From positions 1,426,001-1,490,000 of the forward strand of contig CBDDOJ010000002.1 of assembly GCA_965231865.1 (NCBI GenBank): a DNA stretch of 64,000 nt, read 5' to 3'. The first letter of the stretch is position 1, and each line of letters starts with the position of its first letter. Below are positions 1-8,344 of this stretch, piece by piece. Made by a program: the position numbers and the translations under genes. Under the pieces are notes generated by a model. The model did no database searches, was not told the DNA's origin, and was given only the letters and a program-made list of their open reading frames with translations. This stretch comes from WTGA01 sp965231865 (lineage in GTDB: Bacteria > Pseudomonadota > Gammaproteobacteria > Arenicellales > Poriferihabitantaceae).

Positions 1-67
1 CCCGGTTTTCACTGACCGCCCAGGCGATGGCCAGAAATGCGAGGACCCCAAGGCTACTTTGCAGCAT
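1..67 (-). CDS. nupC: Nucleoside transporter of the CNT family, N-terminal fragment
   Basis: The complement of the first 67 bases opens with ATG and encodes 22 residues running off the window edge. They start with MLQSSLG and end with SENR, the typical first membrane helix of concentrative nucleoside transporters, which import nucleosides with protons or sodium across the inner membrane. A stop codon lies eight codons upstream in frame, so the ATG at 67 is the best start. It lies downstream of, and on the same strand as, the DUF1989 gene. Only the first helix is visible, so the family call rests on a short match. Confidence 0.55.
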   Translation of the reverse strand, partial: MLQSSLGVLAFLAIAWAVSENR

Positions 68-99
68 AAGCAGGGTGCCGGGTACCGGTTAACCCGGGA

Positions 100-705
100 T
101 CAGTAGATTTTGAAGTGCGCATCTGTGGGCCGGTTTCCGCAGATCGATGTGATGTCCTGGGGGCAGGCGGACAGGCAGATGATCAGGTCCATTTCGGCCC
201 TGAATTCAATAAAGTCGCCTTTGTTGCAGACGGGAGGATTGGGCCTGATCGTGCCGTCTGCCTCCACGGGTGTGTTCTGCCACAGGTTGAACGGAGAGGG
301 CGTTTCCGTGGGTTTCATTCCAATGGCAACCAGGGCTTCCCAGAAATTATCGGTACAATTGCGGTGGAATTCCGTGCAGCCGAGTTTCTGGTAGCGATAC
401 CGGTCGCAGGCCGCGAGCAGGGTGTCATGGGCACCATTGGCGGTATCCTGGAGTATGGTCAGGATGGGCCGCCGCTGGTTCGTGACCAGGGTATCCCCGG
501 TCTGTGGCCGATAACGCTCAAGGTCTACCCGGCAGTGTTCCATGGACATGAATTCCCCCGTATTGTGTGCATTGAGCGCCCAGCAATCCACGACCTGAGT
601 GCCATGGGTGTTGATGACCCGGACCCGTTGCTGTTTCTTCACAGGCGCGGCCCTGGCGTGTCTGGCCGGGATGGTAATCAGGTCGGGATCGATTTTCTGG
701 TTCAT
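100..705 (-). CDS. DUF1989 (urea carboxylase-associated) family protein
   Basis: This 201-residue soluble protein has the DUF1989 signature: an early VVDCWA segment, HDTLLAACDRYRY and HRNCTDN in the middle, and a C-terminal LSACPQD motif with conserved cysteines that probably bind metal. Members of this family work beside urea carboxylase; some pairs are carboxyguanidine deiminases in guanidine use. Here there is only one copy, and no urea carboxylase or allophanate hydrolase is in view, so the substrate cannot be assigned. The gene is divergent from the FadN-like gene and lies upstream of the nucleoside transporter on the same strand, so a role in nitrogen-compound use is only an inference. 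Confidence 0.8.
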   Translation of the reverse strand: MNQKIDPDLITIPARHARAAPVKKQQRVRVINTHGTQVVDCWALNAHNTGEFMSMEHCRVDLERYRPQTGDTLVTNQRRPILTILQDTANGAHDTLLAACDRYRYQKLGCTEFHRNCTDNFWEALVAIGMKPTETPSPFNLWQNTPVEADGTIRPNPPVCNKGDFIEFRAEMDLIICLSACPQDITSICGNRPTDAHFKIY

Positions 706-1036
706 ATCAAGTTAACCGGAGTTTCTATCCTGCAGGATGCGTGTTCAGGGCAGGATGGGGTTTTTTTCTGCGATCTTTTTCTCCCATGGAGATGGCACAA
801 CCGGGTTTCATGCGGGATGACATCGCATTCCACCCATTCGCCGGATTATAAATGAATTTGACTGTTCGGTTTGGAAATGAAAACAAAGGGGAGGAGGACC
901 CACACTGCAGCCCGGAAAAATGTTGTTCTTCCGGGTGCGAGTCTGACAGAATACGGTTCTTTTTTGTGGGCGGATGGGTCGGAACCGGTTCTGCTGGCGA
1001 CCATTCAGTTAATCGAGACAATTTTAGAGAATCAGC
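706..1036. promoter_or_regulatory. Divergent intergenic region between DUF1989 and FadN-like genes
   Basis: These 331 bases separate two divergent starts, so they must hold both promoters. No convincing -35/-10 pair, palindrome or small gene was found. Open frames crossing it are low-complexity shadows of the neighbours. Confidence 0.4.
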
Positions 1037-3352
1037 ATGAGTTTTAGTCAAGTCGCAGTCATTGGAGCCGGAACAATGGGCGCCGGGATCGCAGCCCAGG
1101 TCGCCAATGCCGGGGTGGAGGTATTGCTGCTGGATGTTCCGGGAGAAGACGATAACCCTAATGGACCCGCCAAGCACGGGTTGAACAGAATGAAGGACCC
1201 CAACCAGCCCGGTCTGATGTCCGATGAAGCCTTCACTCGAATCCAGCCCGGGAATATTCGTGACGATTTTCATCGGCTTGCCCAGTGTGATTGGATTACC
1301 GAAGCCGTGGTAGAGCGGCTGGATATCAAGAAAGGCCTGTATCAGCGCCTGAATGATACCTGCAGCGAGGAGGTTGTGATCACTTCGAACACTTCCACGA
1401 TTCCGATTCGTCTTCTCGTAGAAGGGATGCCGGAATCGTTTCAAAAGCGGTTTGCGATCACCCATTTTTTCAATCCGGTCCGGTTTATGCGCCTGCTTGA
1501 ACTGGTCCGCGGGGAACACACTGACCCGGCAGTCATCGACCGGCTGGACGCCTTTTGTGAGCAGAAGCTGGGAAAGGGGGTGGTCCGTTGCCTGGATACC
1601 CCGGGGTTTCTTGGAAACCGGGTCGGGGTGTATGCCATCCAGTGTGCTCTGCATGCCGCATTTGAACTGAAACTCGAACCGGTCGAAGCGGATGCGATCT
1701 TTGGGCGTCCCATGGGGATACCCAAAACCGGGGTCTTTGGGCTCTATGACCTCATCGGGATCGATTTGATGGCGGATGTGGTGAAGAGTCTCGTGAGCAT
1801 TCTTCCCGAAACGGATGCGTTTCACCAGGTGGCCGGTGAGATCCCATTGATGACCCGAATGATAGAAAATGGTCATACCGGGAACAAGAAGGGGAAGGGT
1901 TTTTACTATCAGGAAGAGGATTCAACCGACCGGTACATGCTGGATTTGAATTCAGCACAATACGCTCTGTTTGAACGGCGGGTTCTTCCGGTCGCAGAAG
2001 AGGCGGAAAAGAACGGGATCATGTCTTTGCTCCGGGACGATTCCAGGTATGGGCACTTTGCATGGAAGGTCCTGTCGAATACGCTGTGTTATGCCGCTTC
2101 GCTGATTCCCGAAGTCGGCGAGGACCCCCTGGCCATTGATGATGCGATGAAGCTGGGTTACAACTGGCTCGCCGGGCCCTTCGAGATGATGGATGCCATT
2201 GGCGTGGATTACCTGGTGGACCGCCTGGAGTCCGAAGGCCGGGCGGTGCCGGATTTTCTTCGCAGCGCCAAAGGCTCTTCCTTTTATCGTGTGCACGATG
2301 GTGTCCTGCAAACCCGGCAGAACCGGAATCGCTGGGGTTCGGTCACCCGTCCCCGGGGGGTGGTTCGTTTTAACGAAAAAAAACGAACGCTGCACCCGGT
2401 CAACCGCAACGAAATGGCAAGCTGGTACATCACGGATGAAGTGGCCCTGGTGGAGTTTCACAGCAAGGCGAATACACTGGATGCCGAATCCATGGCCGTT
2501 CTAGCGGATGCCATTGACCAGGTTCCGCGGAAAAACCTGAGAGGGTTGCTGGTTCACAATGATGCGCCTCATTTTTCCTGCGGGGTCAATTTGGGGGCCG
2601 TCAGGGAGTATTGCCAACGCGATGATCTGGATGGCCTGGATGCGTTTCTCAATGATTTTCAGCAAACCGTGCTGTCCATGCGGGACGCAGACTTCCCGGT
2701 AGTTGTGGCACCCGTGGGGTTATCCCTTGGAGGTGGATTCGAAGTCGTGTTGCACGGAAAACAGGTGATCTGTCATGCGAACTCGGTGATGGGACTGGTT
2801 GAATCACTGGTCGGGGTGGTGCCATCCGGAGGGGGATGCAAGGAGATACTTTATCGATGGGTTGAGAAACTGGGATGTGGGAACGGGGACATTGCCGGGG
2901 CATCCTGGAAGGCATTCATGAATATTGGGTATGGCAGGACGGCGACTTCCCCCATTCTTGCCCATGAACTGGCCATGCTGAGGGAGCATGACCGGTTTGA
3001 AATGAACCGGGATCGCATCTACAGCCAGTCGATCCGTGCATTGAATACCAGCCAGGACCAGAAACCGTTTTCCCGTCCGGGTCTGTCGATGCCCGGTACC
3101 CCCGTATTCGGAAAAATGGTGGACTGGCTTGAGAAAACCGGGGAGGATCACAGACTGACTGCCCACGATGTCGTAGTGGGAACGGAGATCGCGCGAATTG
3201 TAAGCGGCGGAGAGGTCGACCCGGGGACGGGCTGGTCAGAACAGGATCTGCTCAATGCGGAACGAAAGGCATTCAATACCCTGGTGCAGACCGATGGCAC
3301 CCGCCGGAGGATTGATCACATGCTGGCTTTCGGGAAACCGTTGAGAAACTGA
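1037..3352 (+). CDS. fadN: FadN-like 3-hydroxyacyl-CoA dehydrogenase / enoyl-CoA hydratase
   Basis: This 771-residue protein is a bifunctional beta-oxidation enzyme. The order is NAD-binding 3-hydroxyacyl-CoA dehydrogenase (GAGTMG at 10-15), its C-terminal dimerisation repeats to about residue 440, then a crotonase domain from about 470 (GGGFE and GLVES carry the two expected glutamates). This dehydrogenase-first order is that of Bacillus FadN, not of FadB/FadJ, which have the hydratase first. It would hydrate enoyl-CoA and oxidise the 3-hydroxy product to 3-ketoacyl-CoA in the cytosol. No thiolase or acyl-CoA dehydrogenase is adjacent. The CaiD-like hydratase and ADP-forming synthetase 4-5 kb away may feed the same acyl-CoA pool. 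Confidence 0.88.
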   Translation: MSFSQVAVIGAGTMGAGIAAQVANAGVEVLLLDVPGEDDNPNGPAKHGLNRMKDPNQPGLMSDEAFTRIQPGNIRDDFHRLAQCDWITEAVVERLDIKKGLYQRLNDTCSEEVVITSNTSTIPIRLLVEGMPESFQKRFAITHFFNPVRFMRLLELVRGEHTDPAVIDRLDAFCEQKLGKGVVRCLDTPGFLGNRVGVYAIQCALHAAFELKLEPVEADAIFGRPMGIPKTGVFGLYDLIGIDLMADVVKSLVSILPETDAFHQVAGEIPLMTRMIENGHTGNKKGKGFYYQEEDSTDRYMLDLNSAQYALFERRVLPVAEEAEKNGIMSLLRDDSRYGHFAWKVLSNTLCYAASLIPEVGEDPLAIDDAMKLGYNWLAGPFEMMDAIGVDYLVDRLESEGRAVPDFLRSAKGSSFYRVHDGVLQTRQNRNRWGSVTRPRGVVRFNEKKRTLHPVNRNEMASWYITDEVALVEFHSKANTLDAESMAVLADAIDQVPRKNLRGLLVHNDAPHFSCGVNLGAVREYCQRDDLDGLDAFLNDFQQTVLSMRDADFPVVVAPVGLSLGGGFEVVLHGKQVICHANSVMGLVESLVGVVPSGGGCKEILYRWVEKLGCGNGDIAGASWKAFMNIGYGRTATSPILAHELAMLREHDRFEMNRDRIYSQSIRALNTSQDQKPFSRPGLSMPGTPVFGKMVDWLEKTGEDHRLTAHDVVVGTEIARIVSGGEVDPGTGWSEQDLLNAERKAFNTLVQTDGTRRRIDHMLAFGKPLRN

Positions 3353-3635
3353 AAGAGCACCGAATTTTCCAGGAAATAATTTGCATTGGTTCCCGCTTCC
3401 CCGGAGTACAAGACCCCGGCAGGAGAACAATCGTGTACGGGGCGGGTCACCATGAAATGGTGCCAGGGAAAGGGGAATTTTCCTTTTCCGAACCTTGTTC
3501 CATGGTTTTTTGTTCAGACCGTGACCCGAAACCTGGAAATTGAAAGTGGACGCCTTCACGACCCGGGACACATCATAGAGAGCACAGGGAGGCGGGGATT
3601 TCGGCAAATCATGGGTTCTGGCACAATGCCTGCAC

Positions 3636-4553
3636 CTATTTCAACAAAACGGTGGGGATACCGAGGGCGCACATACGATGCATCATTCGCCGTTCATCCC
3701 GGCGGGTGGCTGCCGAAACGGGTTCCCCGTAGTGCATGGTGGAAGAATTGTCCCACATCAGTAGGTCTCCAGGCCGATATTGGTGGGCGTAACACAATGC
3801 ACGCTGCGTGGCGTGTGTTTTAAGCCGATGCATCAGCTTGTAGGCATCTTCGGCAGCCATCTCATTGATGGAAAAGATTGATCCTGCGGGAGCGTATAAC
3901 CCTTTTCTGCCAGACACGGAGTGTGCTCTGACCACCGGCCGCTGGATCGGGTCAGGCAATGCCCTTGCGGTCTCTTCGGTCACGGGGGTCAATTCGAATT
4001 CCCAGCTTTCAAATCCACCCAGGATCGGTCTGCTGCCTGCATAGCAGTGGTTTGCGGTAAGGGGGGCGATCTGGGCTTTCAGGTCGTCCTCCAGGCTGGA
4101 ATAGGCCGCCTGCATATCGGCCAACATCGTTCGGCCCCCCGTAATCGGTGAATACAGACAATACAGCATGGTGATGGCATCCGCTTCCGCTTCCGCAGCA
4201 CAGTCAGTATGCCAGAACGAGGCCCCATTTCGATACGCTTCATCCTGGAAAAGGGCCCCGACATTTCCGACGATATTGATATCATCAAATCCAGGCACAT
4301 TCATTTCAGTAAAGCCATCGGCCCGGGTTTTTGACGTCCAGCTCCGTCCGAACGCAGCATATTCTTCCGGCGCCAGCTTTTGGTCCGGCAGCAAAACAGC
4401 CTTGTGTTCCACCAGATTTTGGGCAATCAGGGATTGCTCATGTGTATCCAATCCCCGGGAGACGTCAATCCCGCGAATCGACACCCCCAGTACATCGGAC
4501 AGCGGTTGAACCGTTATATTTCCCATATCAAGTCGATTATAAATCAATGCCAT
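3636..4553 (-). CDS. TauD/TfdA-family Fe(II)/2-oxoglutarate dioxygenase
   Basis: This 305-residue enzyme shows the facial triad of the TauD/TfdA family: H115-x-D117 in FWHTD and distal H274 in MHYGEPV, followed by an arginine-rich stretch (residues 284-289) that should bind 2-oxoglutarate. Family members hydroxylate taurine, alkyl sulfates, aryloxyacetates or related small acids, with loss of CO2 and release of sulfite or aldehyde. The substrate cannot be read from sequence. ATG at 4553 has a GAGG four bases upstream; an in-frame ATG at 4526 is the alternative. It is convergent with the FadN-like gene and sits directly downstream of the decayed AbiE toxin. Confidence 0.87.
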   Translation of the reverse strand: MALIYNRLDMGNITVQPLSDVLGVSIRGIDVSRGLDTHEQSLIAQNLVEHKAVLLPDQKLAPEEYAAFGRSWTSKTRADGFTEMNVPGFDDINIVGNVGALFQDEAYRNGASFWHTDCAAEAEADAITMLYCLYSPITGGRTMLADMQAAYSSLEDDLKAQIAPLTANHCYAGSRPILGGFESWEFELTPVTEETARALPDPIQRPVVRAHSVSGRKGLYAPAGSIFSINEMAAEDAYKLMHRLKTHATQRALCYAHQYRPGDLLMWDNSSTMHYGEPVSAATRRDERRMMHRMCALGIPTVLLK

Positions 4554-4613
4554 GCTGCCTCGAAAAAATCCGACCCAAAAGTTGTTCTATCACGCTGTTG
4601 ACCGCCCGCTGTC

Positions 4614-5061
4614 TCAGCATCCGCGCTTCGCGCCGATCAGCCGTGTTGCCCTCACCACTTCGACGGCATTTCCCCTGCCGCCAGCGATCTCCGGTGCGTC
4701 GGCGAGCAGCTCGACCACCATCAGTGCGTGGTTTTCGGTGCGAGTCTACCACCGCCATGAAAGCCTTTGCCTCTTTCGTTCATCGACCGCTCGAACTTCA
4801 TCGCTCGCAGGTTTTCCTCGAGTGTGCGATAGCCCGCGGTGTCGGCCAGGATCTGCAGGTCGATGACGATATCCAAGTCGCGCGTGCCTGCATGCGCAGG
4901 TACATCCGGTGGCCGAGCTGCTACCAGGTATCTGGGAGTCAGTCCACCTATCAGAAACACGGAATCCTTCCACGGCCCAGTCCGCGCAGCAGGGTCACAA
5001 GAACGCGCTCGCAGTCGGCGGTGTACTGATCGCTGTAGCCGCCGAACGTCGCGGGCTTCGC
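4614..5061 (-). pseudogene. Decayed AbiEii-type nucleotidyltransferase toxin
   Basis: Directly after the AbiEi-like gene an ATG at 5061 starts MAKPATFGGYSDQY, the usual opening of AbiE-type nucleotidyltransferases. The frame then breaks near 4976, where one G appears missing in a run that should read GGGCCC. The next frame carries the catalytic start FLIGGLTPRYL followed by HAGTRDLDIVIDL, with the metal-binding aspartates. A second break occurs near 4765 (LSWRW lies in another frame), then TENHALMVVELLADAPEIAGG is readable before a stop at 4614. The C-terminal half of the family is absent. At least two frameshifts plus truncation mean no functional toxin. Sequencing error could explain one break but hardly all of them. 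Confidence 0.82.
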
Positions 5062-5063
5062 CA

Positions 5064-6158
5064 TCAGAATCCGATTCTTTCTCGGCGCAGGTGCGTCGCC
5101 ATTTTTTTGGCTCGCCCCTGACTACGCATCAGGTCGAGGTAGACTTGCAGGGCACTTGCCAGCCAGACTCCGTTCACCAACTCCCGAAACAGTAACTCGC
5201 CCGGCGACTTGACCTCAATGACCGCAAGGTTCGCGCCTTGATCGACGGGTCGAGCATCCAGAGTGCCAAGAGCCCTGTCTGCTGCCGGGCCGTTCAGCAG
5301 CCGACAATGCACTTGGGAGACAGTCGACAGAAACGGAGCGTACTGTTGTCCTGCCACCTCATGGGTGATCGCGTACTCGGCTTTGTTCTCGGCGCAGACT
5401 TCGGCAAATTTCTCCACCAATCTTTCCGCACGCTCCGACGGCACGAAGTAACGCCGTAAGGACAAGGGTCTCATCACCGCCAGTTGGTTGACCCAGGTAT
5501 CAAGCAACGCACCAGGCTCTTGCAGATGTCGTTCCTTTCCCGGCCCCTGCCCACGCGATACCACCCAGTCGAATTTCTCCAGTTCCATCAGTACCTGCGA
5601 AGCCGTTGAGGGCGATACCCGGGCTTGGCTGGCAATCTCCTTCACTCCGAACCACTCGCGGTTCCGCATCAGAACCGCGTGCAGCACTTGCGCACGACGG
5701 TTCGAAAACACGGAACGGATGGCTCTTGACAAGCTTTTCGGGGGCGGCTTGTCCATATAGACATAGATGTTGCCGGCAGGAAGAAACAGACTGCCACCGC
5801 TGTCGTAGTAGCCAACCCGTTCATTCCTCAGCAAGTTCTTGGCTCCAGGTGAAATCGATTCGGCGACCAGGAAGAACACCGCCTGCTGCCCTCCTGCCAG
5901 CTCAGGCCATTTACGTGTGAATTCCTGAAGCCGCCAAAGCAACTGACGCACGTCACGGGGATATACCTCCTTTTTCATCTGTATCAGCAGGGTGGCCGTT
6001 TTTCCACCCACCCGGAGGGCAACCTCTGCGCCATGTCCTTGACCGGGGTCAACCGGTTGTTCGACCCCATTGAACTCCGTCTGCACATCGGGCAGTTCCC
6101 GCAGGGCTTCCAGGAATCCTCCAACCAACTGTCCTGCCATGAGGTCCGAGTCAATCAT
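5064..6158 (-). CDS. AbiEi-like type IV antitoxin / transcriptional repressor
   Basis: This 364-residue protein has an N-terminal endonuclease-like fold region (about 1-140), then a winged helix-turn-helix around residues 170-205 (FGVKEIASQARVSPSTA), then a C-terminal domain, the layout of longer AbiEi-family antitoxins. Such proteins counteract the AbiEii nucleotidyltransferase and repress their own operon. It overlaps the toxin pseudogene boundary by a few bases, as in an intact operon. The gene has no visible damage although its toxin is ruined. A perfect 11-bp inverted repeat and a promoter lie just upstream, fitting autoregulation. It may now act only as a DNA-binding protein. Confidence 0.8.
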   Translation of the reverse strand: MIDSDLMAGQLVGGFLEALRELPDVQTEFNGVEQPVDPGQGHGAEVALRVGGKTATLLIQMKKEVYPRDVRQLLWRLQEFTRKWPELAGGQQAVFFLVAESISPGAKNLLRNERVGYYDSGGSLFLPAGNIYVYMDKPPPKSLSRAIRSVFSNRRAQVLHAVLMRNREWFGVKEIASQARVSPSTASQVLMELEKFDWVVSRGQGPGKERHLQEPGALLDTWVNQLAVMRPLSLRRYFVPSERAERLVEKFAEVCAENKAEYAITHEVAGQQYAPFLSTVSQVHCRLLNGPAADRALGTLDARPVDQGANLAVIEVKSPGELLFRELVNGVWLASALQVYLDLMRSQGRAKKMATHLRRERIGF

Positions 6159-6167
6159 CAGTATTTT

Positions 6168-6199
6168 TACCTATATTTTCTGAACAGCAAATATAGGTA
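6168..6199. promoter_or_regulatory. Inverted-repeat operator upstream of AbiEi
   Basis: TACCTATATTT at 6168-6178 is repeated as its exact reverse complement AAATATAGGTA at 6189-6199, with a 10-base spacer. The palindrome begins 10 bases upstream of the AbiEi start codon and abuts the -10 hexamer. Known AbiEi proteins bind inverted repeats in their own promoters, so this is the likely operator. Confidence 0.7.
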
Positions 6200-6227
6200 T
6201 TTTAACGAATATCCAAGATAATAACAA
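6199..6227 (-). promoter_or_regulatory. Predicted sigma-70 promoter of the AbiE module
   Basis: On the minus strand TTGTTA (6222-6227) and TAAAAT (6199-6204) are separated by 17 bases, a good sigma-70 fit. Transcription would start inside the palindrome just downstream, so a bound repressor would block initiation. Confidence 0.6.
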
Positions 6228-6494
6228 TATTCGCTGTGCAGTGAACGTTGTAGAGGGGCACACCAGGGTCTTGTAGCTTGCCGTCCGGCGGAGGAGTGCC
6301 GAGGTACTTCATACGGATTGTCTTCGCGGTCACGATCCGAAACTCCGCCCCCGGCGGAGGGTTCGAAGACCCGTGGGAACCGCTCGAGCATGGGAAGGGG
6401 ACCGCTGTGCTCAGTGCACCGGTCTCGCGCGAAAGACCCCGGGCCGATAATCCCGAAAGACGCCGCCCAGGATCGTCCGGAAGGAGGAATACCC
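6228..6494. other. Non-coding stretch between AbiE promoter and ureohydrolase
   Basis: Together with the operator and promoter this makes a 336-base gap. The part near the AbiE promoter is AT-rich and the rest returns to the GC-rich composition of the flanking genes. No gene or clear hairpin was recognised. Confidence 0.4.
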
Positions 6495-7490
6495 CTAATT
6501 CCTGATGCGGTCTGCAATCAGGCTGATAATCTCAAACATCACTGCGGCGGCAAAGTGTGCAGTAATTTTATTGGGATGGTCTTTGGTCGGCATCAGGCAG
6601 ACCACATCCCCGCCAATGATATTTTTTCCCCGCACGCAACGAAGCAGTTGCATCATTTCGTCCACCTGAAAGCCTTGGATACCGGCTTCCAGGTTCGCCA
6701 CACCGGGGCAAACCGTCGGATCCATGCAATCTAGGTCAAAGGTGATGTACAGCGGAGCATCCCCGATTCGGTCGGTAATCAGCCGGGTGGTTTTCTCCAT
6801 ACCCAGTTCCCTGTACCGGGAAATCGGAATCACTTCATAGCCGAGGTCGGTACTGGTTTTCCACCAGTCCAGGGTTCTTGGGTTTCCCCTCATGCCGATC
6901 TGGATACTGCGGGATGCATCGATTTGGCCCTGCCGGACCAGATAGGCGGCCCAATGCGCCGCGGATTTGACTGCGCCCAAAAAATGGGGGACCTGTTCAT
7001 ACGCATCGGTGTGGGCATCAAAATGCAGAAATGCCGCCTTTTTTCCATTGGTGAGATGGGCCCCTTTGCCCGCAATGGCCTGCATGATACCGCCAGTGAT
7101 CGCGTGGTCTCCCCCCACTGACACGGGGCGAACCCCCGCCTTGTCCAGATGCGAGTAAAAATCGGTAATGCGTTCAATACACCGTTCATTATCGTTGGCT
7201 TCAGGCAGCGGGACATCTCCCATGTCTGCAATGCGGCAGGTATTCCAGGGATCGACCTGAAAATCAAGATGGACCCGTCTGGACATGGCCGATACATCCC
7301 TGACTGCGCGGGGACCCAGGTGCTGGTCTCTTTCTGTCGTCCCATTGCCGGTCGAGTGTGGGACCCCGACCAGCCCAATATCAACCTTGCCGGGGTCGCG
7401 TTCGATGGGGCATCGGAACAGGGTGGGGATATCCCACCAGTACAGTCCATCCAGCATCATTCTATCTTCGGGAGTGAGTTCGTTCATCAT
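6495..7490 (-). CDS. Ureohydrolase (agmatinase/arginase family)
   Basis: This 331-residue enzyme has all metal-site motifs of the ureohydrolase superfamily: GGDH (H129), FDAHTD (D158, H160, D162) and FDLDCMDP (D252, D254). These hold two Mn ions that hydrolyse a guanidino group to urea plus amine. Length and motif spacing fit agmatinase-like enzymes, but the family also includes guanidinobutyrase, guanidinopropionase and guanidine hydrolase, and substrate choice cannot be decided here. It lies 26 bases downstream of the CaiD-like gene on the same strand, so the two are probably co-transcribed. Confidence 0.87.
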   Translation of the reverse strand: MMNELTPEDRMMLDGLYWWDIPTLFRCPIERDPGKVDIGLVGVPHSTGNGTTERDQHLGPRAVRDVSAMSRRVHLDFQVDPWNTCRIADMGDVPLPEANDNERCIERITDFYSHLDKAGVRPVSVGGDHAITGGIMQAIAGKGAHLTNGKKAAFLHFDAHTDAYEQVPHFLGAVKSAAHWAAYLVRQGQIDASRSIQIGMRGNPRTLDWWKTSTDLGYEVIPISRYRELGMEKTTRLITDRIGDAPLYITFDLDCMDPTVCPGVANLEAGIQGFQVDEMMQLLRCVRGKNIIGGDVVCLMPTKDHPNKITAHFAAAVMFEIISLIADRIRN

Positions 7491-7516
7491 ATATCCTCAT
7501 GAATATTCAGGTGAAA

Positions 7517-8323
7517 CTATTGGCCCTTCCAGTTTGGGGCCCGTTTTTCCGCAAAGGCCCTGGGCCCTTCCATGAAATCTTCGGAAAACAGCATTTTCTG
7601 GTAGGCCGGGAGATCAGGATTCCCCGGTTTCGTTGCTTCAAAAGCTTCCCGGATGGGCAGATTCTGGATACGGGGAACGACTTCCTTGAGCGCCTGAATG
7701 GCCAGCGGAGCCCCTTTTGCAATCTGCGCGGCCAACTCATGTGCCCGGGGTAAAAGTTCGTCCTGTGAAACGATCGCATGGACTAGTCCCCACTGTTTGG
7801 CTTCTGCGGAAGGCATTCGGCGGCCGGTCAGGATCAGTTCCATGGCGACATTGTAGGGAAGTTTGCGGGGAAGGTGCTGAATGCCCCCGACATCCGGCAA
7901 AAATCCACGCTGGACATCCGTGAGAAAGAATTCGGCATTGCCAACGCAGATGATGAGGTCGCAGGCCAGGCAAATTTCGAAACCGCCGCCGACTGCAATG
8001 CCATTGACGGCCGCGATGACCGGTTTCCTTAACCCCCAGAATTCCGTAATGCCGGCAAATCCGCCGGGACAGTTCAGCGAATCATCCAATGCTTCCTCGG
8101 CAGAATCCATGCCGGCGATGGCCTTCAGGTCCCAGCCGGCACAGAAAATCCTCTCGCCGGTTGCGGTGATGATTCCACAGGCCAGTTCCGGGTCGTTTTG
8201 AAGCTGGAGCAATGCCTTGTGTATGGCAATGGAAACATCCTTGGTGATAGCATTGGCTGGCGGCCGGTCCAGGGTGATTTCCATCACGCTGCCGTGCCGC
8301 TGGACGATTACTTCGCTGGTCAT
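7517..8323 (-). CDS. caiD: CaiD-like enoyl-CoA hydratase/isomerase
   Basis: This 268-residue crotonase-family protein resembles carnitinyl-CoA dehydratase along its length: FCAGWDLKA, CPGGFAGITE, KPVIAAVNG, GGGFE and a C-terminal FAEKRAPNWKGQ. In carnitine metabolism CaiD hydrates crotonobetainyl-CoA. E116 of GGGFE is present, but the second catalytic glutamate of crotonases is replaced by D136 (LTDVQRG). The ATG at 8323 is chosen because family similarity begins exactly there; the longer open frame upstream is antisense to the next gene. No caiA, caiB or caiT is nearby, so the carnitine role is uncertain; other branched or short enoyl-CoA substrates are possible. Confidence 0.8.
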   Translation of the reverse strand: MTSEVIVQRHGSVMEITLDRPPANAITKDVSIAIHKALLQLQNDPELACGIITATGERIFCAGWDLKAIAGMDSAEEALDDSLNCPGGFAGITEFWGLRKPVIAAVNGIAVGGGFEICLACDLIICVGNAEFFLTDVQRGFLPDVGGIQHLPRKLPYNVAMELILTGRRMPSAEAKQWGLVHAIVSQDELLPRAHELAAQIAKGAPLAIQALKEVVPRIQNLPIREAFEATKPGNPDLPAYQKMLFSEDFMEGPRAFAEKRAPNWKGQ

Positions 8324-8344
8324 GATTGAATTCGCTGTCGATAA

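Noticed and set aside
115..855. 246-codon plus-strand open frame over the DUF1989 gene
   Set aside because: It is antisense to a protein with clear family motifs and has no recognisable domain.
725..1876. 383-codon minus-strand open frame
   Set aside because: It is the antisense shadow of the FadN-like gene and its composition is not protein-like.
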